From: Spirogloea muscicola | Taxonomy: Eukaryota > Streptophyta > Zygnematophyceae > Spirogloeales > Spirogloeaceae | Length of the DNA stretch: 21,838 bases | Assembly (NCBI GenBank): GCA_009602725.1 | Contig: WELB01000057.1 | Location: 666,453-688,290, forward strand | Direction: 5' to 3' | Shown: positions 8,914 to 18,800 of the stretch, piece after piece | Position numbering within the stretch: position 1 is the first letter of the stretch | How the letters are laid out: each line of letters starts with the position of its first letter | The notes under the pieces: generated by a model | The model's database searches: none | The model's input: only the letters and a program-made list of their open reading frames with translations | Told to the model about the DNA's origin: nothing | Program-made: the position numbers and the translations under genes

Positions 8914-10190
8914 AAGGAAAGTCGTGTATTTGGAACAAACGAAGGCCAAATGGCCAAGTACATAGGCAAGCACATCTAAGACCTATATAACCTACAGCAA
9001 AATGACCCGCTCAGTAACCGCGGGTCAAAACATAAAGGTCGCTAATCGATGCCTGAATACTAGATGTTGGATAAGAAGCCCTTCTGCCACCAACTAGAGC
9101 TCGTCCAGCTTTCTGGTGCAAGGCATTAGCCTGGGCACGCTGCAGACAGGCCGAAACTCGTCGTCACAAGAAAGACATATATGCAGCTTGCAAGCACATC
9201 TCAGCCGGGAACACATCTGCTCGTCGTGTGTAGCCTAGATTGGCAATGTTGTGGAGAAGAGGGGCTGGCAAAGCCAAGGGGCAAGGGCTGCGAAAAGCCA
9301 GCCCAAAAAGAATGACAAAGGTTCGGAGGGGCCTACAAGCTTCCCTTCTGTTCAAGTGATTGGGAGTGCTACTTCTTTGCCCCCGTGAGAAGTTCCTGCT
9401 TCTTCAGCCACTCTCCGCTTCCAAAAGAAGAGGCTCGCTTCTCGTTTATTTTGTTATAGCCACTTGCGTAAGCTCGTGCTTTGCGCTTTCATTCTTTCGG
9501 GCCGCTTCGGACCTTGCCCAGTCTCCTTTCGGGCTGGCCTTTCACAGAGCCACTTCTTCTTTCACACTTCTTCTTTCCCCGTCAGCACGGCTTCCCCCAC
9601 TCTGTGGCACCTCCGGCCCTCCTAGTATAGGGCGTCATTTCATGTAGCCACATTCTTTGCGCTGCATTCTTTGCACTTTCTGCATTTTCTGCCTGAACAA
9701 TGTATTGGCTTGAATTGGCCTAGCTTTAATCTCATGCGCACCGCGCGCCTTCTCTCTCTCACAGCCATCGCCCCCATCGGAAAAATTCTCGTTCTCCACA
9801 TGAACCAGTGATAAGCGATGCCGAGGAAGGCGGGTTCGCGTGCCGAGGTCCAGATGATCGCCGTAAGGGCAGTGAGACGGACGTATGCCACCGTCAAGCT
9901 CCTCACCGCGGCCGGAGGACTTCCCCTCTCGTCCGGCTCTTGTAGGCGCGCTATGTGCGCCGGCTGGACTAGCGGCCGCCGGGCCGCTGCGGACTTCCTC
10001 CATATCTGCGAGTGCGCCAGCCGGCCTTAACAGCTGCCGGCGTCTGCGTGACTAGTGAGGGATTGGAGGGTCCAGGCATGACCTTCTTTGCAAGGATGGA
10101 AGTTCGGGGGGGTGGGCAATGGCTAGGCCATGAGGATGCTCGAGGATGTCACAGCGGGAGTCAGTTGGTCGCTGGGCCAACTTCACGTGA
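8914..10190. other. Repeat-bearing intergenic DNA, no gene recognised
   Basis: No supported gene. Visible items are an 8-bp inverted repeat (TGACCCGC at 9003-9010 with GCGGGTCA at 9020-9027), GGGCTGGC modules at 9262, 9297 (inverted) and 9531, and a repeat A segment at 9690-9757. From 9818 to 10030 there is a GC-rich, Arg/Ala-rich open frame of 70 codons that I cannot relate to any family. The 5' part of the transporter promoter should lie towards the right edge. Confidence 0.5.
9690..9757 (+). repeat. Dispersed repeat A, partial copy 3
   Basis: From TGCCTGAACAATG to GCGCCTTCTCTC this matches the second half of repeat A at 457-520 and 8368-8431, with divergence around TAGCTTTAATCTC. The first half is replaced by different sequence rich in CATTCTTTGC, so the copy is partial or recombined. 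Confidence 0.8.
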
Positions 10191-10274
10191 CTCAAATTCT
10201 CCTGCCGCTTGATTCCGAGTTGCACTCACTTCCTCGGCCCAGGTCCCGAACTGGAGAGTATAGAGCTTCGAGTG

Positions 10275-13200
10275 ATGCACTGGGACTCTCAGATGGAGGA
10301 AATTGATGCTGAACATGAGCTTGCCTCTGAGGCCCTCCTAAGTACCAGTCAGGCGAGAAGCCAATGGTCCAAGTGAGTTCCCATCTCGGAGCACCAAGCA
10401 CCAGACACCACCTCTGCAAGCATCAGTGCCAGCTGCAATTATGTGCCTGCTCTATGCTCAGAGTGTATAGCACCGGTCAAGCAATATGCATTTTATCTTG
10501 AATAATTACCTGGCACAGACAATGTCAATGTCAAAACGACATCTATTATGAGAGGAAGTTGTACATGAAGGAATGTGAGGGTTTTTTGCTGAGCCCAGAG
10601 GTATCTTGTGTGCAGGAACGTCCGTGTGCTGCCTCTGAGACACACACAGTCTGGAGGCAGCGGCTTGTGGCGGACCTCATCTTTCAGGTTCCGCTTACAT
10701 GTCATCCAGCCTGTTGCACTGGATGAGCAGGCTCGCGTAAAGAGCTCCAACTGTAGCAGCGGCAGCGTGCTACAGATTGAGCAGTCATGCATATCCTCAA
10801 GGACTGGTCAAGCAGGTCGCTAACAAGTGGCATGCATTTGCAGGTATTTCACTCAGTATGGAGATACATGGCAGTCGGCCCTGTTCAATATCCTCAGCAA
10901 GCTGTTTCCCTGCCTGATATGGATATCTGAGTACAACGTCAGAGATGACATGAAGGCCGACATACTTGCTGGAATAACTGTTGGCATAATGCTTGTGCCA
11001 CAGGTAACTCAACCTCCAGCTTCTGATTCTTGCTATGAGATGCTTGTATGTTTAGCCAGCTTCTACAACTGCCTCCATCTTCACTCTGTACATGCTGCCA
11101 AGCACTTCTAAGCAGTAGTTTAGGTCTGAGGTCTGGTGTGCAGCATGGAAAGGGCTGGCTATTGTAGAAGCAGAGGCATGTGGCTGCCGACCACCCTAGT
11201 ATGTTCAATTGGAGAAAGTCAGTTGAGCGTGATTAGCTTTCTCTCACGTGTGCAGTCAATGTCTTATGCTAGACTTGCCAACCTGCATTCGATCTATGGA
11301 CTTTGTAAGTATTGACTCCTTCATCACGCAACTGCTTGTAGCGTGCCCTCTGCAAGGGCCAGGATGAAATGGCCCTGACGCGGTGACTCAGTCCTGGTTG
11401 CACTTCGTGTCAACGTTTGATTGTCAACCTAGCTGTATGGAGCTGTTGCATGTGGCCTTTCTTGCAAAACTGTCATGGTGTGGTCTTGTCTTGACGACGC
11501 CTTCAACCTTGATTGACGGCTCACTGTCCTGTCCTTCATACGACTGACAGCTTCTGGACTTGTCTCTACTGTGATGAATGACAGATGCAGGATTTGTCCC
11601 AGTGTTTGCCTATGTCATATTTGGAACTTCTCGTCAGTTGGCAGTAGGCCCAGTGGCCCTTGTCTCACTTCTAGTATCAAATGGCTTACTGAAAATAGTG
11701 GATCCTGTGGTAACTCCTACTGAAGAAGCTCAAATGGAATACGTGGAACTCGCCTTGCAGTTGGCACTCCTTGTCGGCCTTCTGGAATTTTCACTGGGTA
11801 TTTTCAGGTACTGAACACTCACAACCTTCCGACCCCTTTGTCCACTGTGTGAGACATACTAGCTTTGTTTCAATCTACAGCAACCTACAGCTTTCTAGCA
11901 TGTTCTGCAGCATAAATGTTTAGCCAGCATGAAGCTGCTGGCTTAAAGCGGGTAAAGCTTCCTGAGATTTGCACATCAGAGTATATACCAGAGTAAGAAG
12001 ATGGCTAATTTCTGTAGATAATACTGCAGAGATTGCCTGGTCAGTTGCTTTGACACTTACCATTCCAATTGTCAATTTGCTCTTGCTGTAGTTTGTCCTT
12101 GCCTGATCAATGATGGCAGCATGCAGGATGGGCTGGCTACTTAGATTTATCAGCGACTCAGTGGTGTCTGGCTTCACATCTGGGGCAGCTATAATCATAG
12201 GCCTCTCCCAGGCCAGTGAGTTCTTAGGTTATGAGCTCTCCAGGAGCAGCAGATTGATTCCCATTGTGCAAAGTATTGTTGCTGGACGGGACAATTTCAA
12301 GTGGCAGCCCCTGATCCTTGGATGCTGCTTTCTCATTCTCCTACTAGTGATGAAGCAAGTGGTACACTAAGCTCTTTCACATCCTTGCAGAAGCAGGACT
12401 GCATGTAACAGCATCAGCAGCATTGGGCAAAGTCATAAGTAATTCTTTGCTCTTTACATACAACTCATATGATAGCAAAGAGCCTCAGTATCTCTCCTTG
12501 CTTGTAGTCATCACTCTACATTGATGTTGTTTAACCAGGGAAAGAAGAATGCAAACCTGAGGATGGTCAGGGCTGCTGGCCCGTGCACGGCAGTTGCCTT
12601 GGGTACTCTGGTGGTCTTGGTTTTCCATCCTTCTAGTATAAAAGTTGTAGGCGAGATCCCTAGTGGCCTACCTCCAGTGACCTTACCACATTCATTGCGG
12701 AATTGGGAGAGGCTATTACCAACTGCAGCTGTTATTACAGGAGTTGCAGTGCTGGTAAGTACTTGTGAGCCCAACTTATGCACGCCAGGCTAGACAAGAG
12801 TTTCTCTGTTGCTTGAGTGGCACCATATACAGCTATACAATATCTCCACCATCCTATATTTGTCCTGACCGTGAGACACCATAAGTGTACTTTTGCAAGC
12901 GCACTCTATACAGTCAGCACATACATTAAAGTCTGTCAAGGATTCAAAGGTAGAGAACGTAGATATTTCTAGATGCCGCGAGTGTCTCAATGCAGCTAGC
13001 TTCAGAGCATTCCTTCTTCTGTGCAGGAGTCAGTAGGAATCGCAAAGGCTCTAGCTGCTAAGAATGGATACGAGCTAAATAGCAACCAAGAGCTTATTGG
13101 ATTGGGCCTCTCCAACATCTTCGGCTCCATGTTCTCTGCCTATCCTACCACTGGTCTGTCTTGGGAGCTCTGAATAGCAGCTTCCCTGTCATGCACACAC

Positions 13201-15447
13201 TCCTTAAGCCTAAAGGTAGCAATGCTTTTGCTCACGCTTCAAGGAGCCGGTGTGTCAAGAAGCCAGAAGGCCTCTTGCACTGCAGTGGCTTAGGCAGATG
13301 ATGGATCAATGCAGGATCATTCTCGCGATCAGCTGTGAACAACGACACAGGAGCTAAGACCGGCCTCGCAGGCCTTGTGATGGCTTGTGTCATATGGGCT
13401 ACCTTACTATTCCTTACACCTTTATTTACTAGTGTACCTCAGGCAAGTTCCACTTATGACATGCCTTAGTACTCACTGCTTGCCTGTTTTTGTTGATCAA
13501 CACAATGAGCAGCTGCTAGAGTAACAATAGGTGACTGACTTTTTCATGCAGCCATGCAGTGTGTGTTGGCCGCCATAGTCATCTCAGCTATCATGGGATT
13601 GATTGATTACGATGAAGCATTCTTCCTATGGCGTGTGGCAAAGAGGGACTGTGCACTCTGGATAGCAGCATTCACAGGGACTCTCTTACTTGGCATTGAG
13701 ATTGGAGTCTTAGTTGCTGTGGGTCTTTCACTTGTCTTTGTCATTTACGAGTCTGCTAATCCTCACATGGGTAAGTAATACCTGCATTGACTCTTCCTCT
13801 AATTACAATGCTGTGCAAGAACTCGCTAGTCAGGCATCAGGGGCAAAAGTTTTGGCAATGAGCTCAATGTGTTGCAAAAGTCTATGTAAAACAGGAGCTC
13901 ATGTTACATATGACTGTCTTGTTTCAGCTGTATTGGGCCGACTACCTGGGACTACTGTCTACAGGAACATTGCACAATATCCAGATGCCATGACTTATTC
14001 AGGGATTGTTGTACTCAGGATTGATGCTCCTATTTACTTTGCGAATATTAATTACATCAAGGATAGGTATACTCTTGGGCCCCATGAAAGAAGTAGCTAT
14101 GCTGATTAGGATGGAAGCATGACTCGATTGCGGGTGGCCACCATGTGCGGATGCTTGCTATGGTTTCTGGTATTACACAGTGTGAATAGCCTGGAGGTTG
14201 GGATGGGCGACAAGAAGCACGCAACTTCGAATTAGATGTCAGCTCGTTTGATGCGACGCCACACATTTGTACTGCAGGCTAAGGGAGTACACTTGCAGGA
14301 AGCAGCCTATTGATGCTGCTGTGCAATTTGTTGTGATTGAGATGTCTCGTGAGTTGATAGACCCTCTCCTCTGATCCAGGCCTCTCTTGAGATGTCTCGT
14401 GACCTGATAGATCCTCTTTTTGGATTAGGCAAATGCTTGGTCATATGCAGAGACGACTATAAGTGGTGCTAAGTACACACTTACTGAGGACTAGCTAGCC
14501 AGGCCTTAGGTGCTTCTAATATTCTATGCTATGCACCCATTGATCCCTGTTTCTTTTTCAGCTGTCACGTACATTGACTCAACAGCCATTCACTGCTTGA
14601 AGGAGTTGCATTCAGAGTATGCGGCAAGAGGCATCCAGGTGCTTTTGTAATATACCAACTCTTCATTGAGAAGCAAGAAAGCGGGTAACAGAGGGGTGCT
14701 TGGAAGAGGAATTCACTATGTCGGATGTGCTGTTTGCAGGCAGCCAGCTGTACTTGATGAACCTTCTACATGTTTGGTGGCTGACATGCATTCACAACCT
14801 GACATAAGTGCTCATTTGTCAACAGCTGGCATTGTCCAACCCTAGTCAGAAAGTCATGCGAACTTTAGCGAAAGCTGGCATCCCTGATCTCATCGGACGC
14901 GACTGGTACTTTGTACGTGTGCATGATGCTGTCCAGGTATGCAAGTCGCTTACCTACAGCTACTTCCTAATACTGTAAGCATGTCGTCCAGCGTAGTTGC
15001 ACTCCCATCTGGATCGCCTGTCCACATGCACCGTGCACACTGCTATGCACAATCAACTCGAAGACAAGGTGCACCATATTTGTTTCAATGACTGCTAAGT
15101 CCAGTCTGACGCTTCAAAGAGTATCTGGCCCTCTCACATGATTTGCTCCTGCGTCGATCTTCCTCATGGCAAGCGAGCTACTCATTGTTCCATATCCCAA
15201 CATGAGCTCAGCAGCATTTCACAGCAAGCTCATTGCCATGCTCGCAGCTCCTCTACTGACATGTCTGTAAGCTTACAGCCATACATGACCTTGTCCGACT
15301 GTGCAGGTGAGCATTTCCTGCCTCCGACAGGGCAGTCAGAGCCAGTCTTTCGAGCGTGGCGAGTCTCCAGCATGGGAACGTCAATATATCAACAGCTTGA
15401 AAGATGGGGGGCAATCCTCATCTCCTCATGTAGTGGATGATCAGTAG
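10275..15447 (+). CDS. SULTR4: SULTR4-like SulP sulfate transporter with STAS domain (14 exons, 661 aa)
   Basis: The model is join(10275-10372, 10844-11003, 11256-11304, 11585-11807, 12127-12361, 12539-12754, 13027-13153, 13315-13442, 13560-13770, 13928-14066, 14278-14348, 14562-14638, 14826-14936, 15307-15447), 1986 nt, all phases consistent. Exons 2-9 give the SulP membrane domain: [90 protein letters not shown] and [20 protein letters not shown]. Exons 10-13 give the STAS domain ([37 protein letters not shown]-like end). The motifs fit the plant SULTR4 clade, which exports sulfate from the vacuole, better than SULTR1-3. Exon 1 ([16 protein letters not shown]) is the least certain; an in-frame stop at 10188 precedes its ATG. 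Intron 8 is GC-AG. Intron 1 (471 bp) holds nothing I recognise. Confidence 0.94.
13443..13559 (+). other. GC-AG intron of the sulfate transporter
   Basis: Exon 8 ends CCTCAG and is followed by GCAAGT, the standard GC-type donor. The acceptor CATGCAG before TGTGTGTTG restores frame as [10 protein letters not shown], which matches the conserved I-P-x-C/A-V-L-A-A-I-V block. No GT donor nearby keeps both frame and this motif. Confidence 0.85.
14339..14425 (+). repeat. Duplicated 5' splice-site region in transporter intron 11
   Basis: GAGATGTCTCGTGA at the exon 11 donor (14339) recurs at 14389, and similarity continues through TGATAGA(C/T)CCTCT. The offset is 50 bp, so use of the second GTGA donor would shift the frame. 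The stretch is a local tandem duplication across an exon/intron edge. Confidence 0.85.
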
Positions 15448-15819
15448 AGCAGAAGTACACCTAAGGTCATCACCCTTTCCACACATATCATTACTCATTC
15501 TAGCTGCCCAAAGGGTATATCAAGGACCTGTGTTGGCTATTGAGTTGCATCTGGCGACCAGTGCACACTGGAAACGTGCTCATCTGCAGCAGCTGCTATT
15601 CCTCGTTGACCCTATACATTCTTCAGAAATGCTCTACACTCTCGAACTTAAGTCTGCTCAGGGCTGTTGGCCCTGCGCTACGCTTGTGCAGTTGCCTTGA
15701 CTAAATCTCTAGTAGGGAATGTCCAAACACTGCGAGCAATTTAATGTTTCTGGGTTTACAGAACTTGATGGGACAAGTCCGCGCAGAAGGCCAGACTCGG
15801 CTCCCTTCAGTGCGTCAGC
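15448..15819. other. Convergent 3' intergenic region
   Basis: The 372 bp between the transporter stop and the Ku70 stop must hold both 3' UTRs and may let the transcripts overlap. A TGTAA element for Ku70 is present; I see none for the transporter on the plus strand. No repeats or ORFs of note. Confidence 0.6.
15756..15760 (-). other. TGTAA polyadenylation signal (candidate) of Ku70
   Basis: TGTAA on the minus strand lies 59 nt past the Ku70 TAA, within the usual range for chlorophyte 3' UTRs. The call is by position and pentamer only. Confidence 0.5.
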
Positions 15820-18800
15820 TTACAGTCCTAGCTTCTGCAAGATGCGGTCGATCAGCACGGCCTTGGCTCCAGTCAGCGGGAGATGGTTTGCTCTGCAGAA
15901 GATCTTCAGTTGCTCCGCCGTCAGCTCCTGAAGCTGCAAAATCCACGCACTTGGCTGACGTTAGAAATCGCAAATAGGTGACACGGAGAGGGGATGGTCC
16001 AGCCATTGTGCAGGCACGCGACTGAGCCGTTACTTGGATTGGCAGAAAGCCTCGACGCAACATGGGCGATGTCACAGGAGCGAATGTCAGGAGGGCATGC
16101 TGTTCCCTTAGGCCGCAAGCATACGGCTGCACAGAGAGGCGGCAATCACGCCTGCTGTTACTTGCACATAGTTTCTGAGAGAACAGGGACTAACAGCAGG
16201 TATAACACCTACTATCTGCACTATACCAGATGCTACACCGGGATGCCTCACCTTCCCTTGCTCTGCAAGCTCCGGCCAGTCAAAGTCCCGCGCGGCCTCC
16301 ACAGCAGCTTCTGCAGTTGCTTGCCTCTTACGGGCGCTCGCACCCTTTGCATACTCCTTCTCGGCCTCTTCAGCATCGTGGTTCTCACCATACGCAGCGT
16401 CCTTGAAGGCCTGGACTGCTGCTCTGACAGCCGGTCTGCACCAGCCCAGGCAACGAAGTAAAACTCCTCAAAAACTTCTTCTGCGTCAGTGGCTACTCAC
16501 AAGGTGCTCATGATGCATCAGACCAAAAGTCTGACGAAGACGAAGAACGGCATACCAAGGAGATATGTAAACTTGCAATAAAGGTATGATGGCATCTTAT
16601 ATAAATGATCGAGAAGCATGTATTGTGCCAAGTAGCAATGACAGAGAGGGTGCTGCTGCAGCAACCTCTCGAGACTCTTCTCATCAGGCAAAGTCTCATC
16701 CTTAACCTCCCGTGCTTCGTCCTCGTCGAGCGCGAGCGCCTCGATGATAGCAAAGTGGTGCTGCAAGGCTGCCAGAATACCCACAACAGCAGCCTCAGCT
16801 GGGGCAACTCTGTGATGTGGGAGCAGCCATCACCAGCATGAGCTTGTCTGTGCTCGCCAGGTTCAGCTGGCTCACAGCCCTGGCAATTCACCTATGAGCA
16901 AAGATAACAACTTTCAGTAATACTTTGCAATCGCATTGACTAATATCATTACAGCTCACAGGGATTGGAGATCTGGTCAGGTGAGAAGTCCTTGAGTTCA
17001 ATTCGCCGAATCATGGCCAAAGCCTTCTCGACCTGCTCTTTGCTCGCCCGAGCGACTGGTGCTTCTTGTGATACGTGATACTGCAAGACCCGAAGCAGGC
17101 CAATGGACAGCTTGTAAGCGCACCCTGACGCACATAGGATTGAGGTTAGTCAGGGTGCATGTCTTGTTGCAGGATCCCTTATGGCTACCTTGTTGCGACT
17201 TCACGTCAGTCACTAACCCCACCATGGTTCAGGATACACAGATCAAGATAGAAGCTGATCAAGCTGTATAGATGTATACTCCATTCACATGCTCCAAGCA
17301 AGTCAATCCCCATGGCCTTGCTTTGCTTTCGTGAGAAAAGTTATCTAAGAGAGTGGTAAACCGCATGCTTTGCATACATGAATTTGTCGATTTTTAAAAA
17401 CGACATCAAATGAGATGTCTAAAACAGCTAGTACGCTGAGAGATGCAGGCAGCTTGCAAGGTACATACGAGGAAGACGACCAAGCCGTACATGTAAGCAA
17501 CATGCAACTTGACAAGGAGAGATAGGCTCGGGAAGCGGCTAACACCTGCTCCGCCATTCGAATGTCATCAGCAAATGGGAGGTAGATCATCTGCATGCCA
17601 GGCGGCTGCACCTGAATTGCCCCTCCTTCCTCAAGCTTCTCTTCCTGGGCAGCTCTCAGGCAGCGGCACAAAACCACTGTGGCTCGTGTCAGCACCCAAC
17701 CTCCTTTGACGAGTATACATCATGTAAGAAGAAGCAGACGCATAGACTCAGGGAGCATGCAATTGCTCGGCAGAAGAGGGTGTTAGGAAGTATGTAGCCA
17801 AGGTGAAGAAACATCAACCACGGGCAACTTCTCAGACTCACTTGAGCCACAAGCGCCACTAGTTGCGGCATGGTAGACTTGCCGTAGCAGCAGACTGCAA
17901 ACCTGCGAGCATCCTGCAGAATATTGGGCATCAGTATCACGTAAATGCATCGCAACAGCATAGTCGATCCTTTCAGCTTGACAAGGTTGCATGCTCAACT
18001 TCTCCACACAAGAGGCCTCATCACATTGTGGCAGATTGCACGTGCTCGCAAAGCTAAGGACATGTCTCATGAATAGCCCAAATCAGCAATTTGATCCATG
18101 GTGCTAGGGAAGTGTGGGCCTTGCGGCCTTAGGTGACTCCTATACTTTCAGATATTTACATTGTGAGAATGATTCCTCCACTCACCGCTGAGTGTCCAGC
18201 ATTGCTTGGTGGAGCGCCACAAATGCACAGACGCTTCCACTTATAGCCTGCAGCAGAAACAGCAAATCAAAGTGGTCAATGCTTCTTGAGAAGCAGAAGC
18301 TTCTGCAATCAAAAGCAGGCATTCCTCTCCAATTTATGTTCAGGTACCAGCAGCAAATCTGTTCGGGCAAGAGGATCAGCTGCAGGGTATGCTCACAAGA
18401 TCGTCAGGATAAAGGAAGGTCGGAGGCCGCAGATTGTGATGGTCCTTGAGGAGCTCCAGAGACTTGAAGCCCAGAAGCTGCAGGTCGTCTTTGATGACCT
18501 TCTTGATCTCGGCAAGTTCAGCAGGCGTGAACAAGACCTGAACGCTGTCATAGTAGAAGCAGCCATCAGAAGAAGCAATGTGGCAAGCAAGCAAAGAGCA
18601 CTTGTATCCCACGTGCTTAGATTTCATGCCAGAGCTCAGACGTGACATGGTGAGCCAAGAATGAGGAGCCGGTGGCTGATCAGCAGGCGGTACCCGCCAT
18701 ATAGCTGCACACGCTTGATGGGCTCCACAAGGATCGCCCCAGTGTCGGCGCAGATGAGGCTGGTGTCAGGCTGCCAGAGACGATCAAAATGGAAACCTTC

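Noticed and set aside
8985-8998. TATATAA-like box as a promoter
   Set aside because: No gene begins downstream within a sensible distance, and it lies in repeat-derived DNA.
9360-9647. 95-codon plus-strand frame with hydrophobic runs
   Set aside because: It starts at TTG and is a translation of the GGGCTGGC repeat family and pyrimidine-rich DNA; no protein features persist.
9818-10030. 70-codon ATG frame with several Cys and Arg residues
   Set aside because: It lies in GC-rich DNA with open frames on both strands, matches no family I know and has no clear splice continuation. It might be a retroelement scrap, but that cannot be shown.
10797-10843. Alternative first exon of the transporter ending [10 protein letters not shown]
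   Set aside because: It is in phase with exon 2, but the intron would be only 28 bp, far shorter than any other in the window; the 10275-10372 exon fits better.
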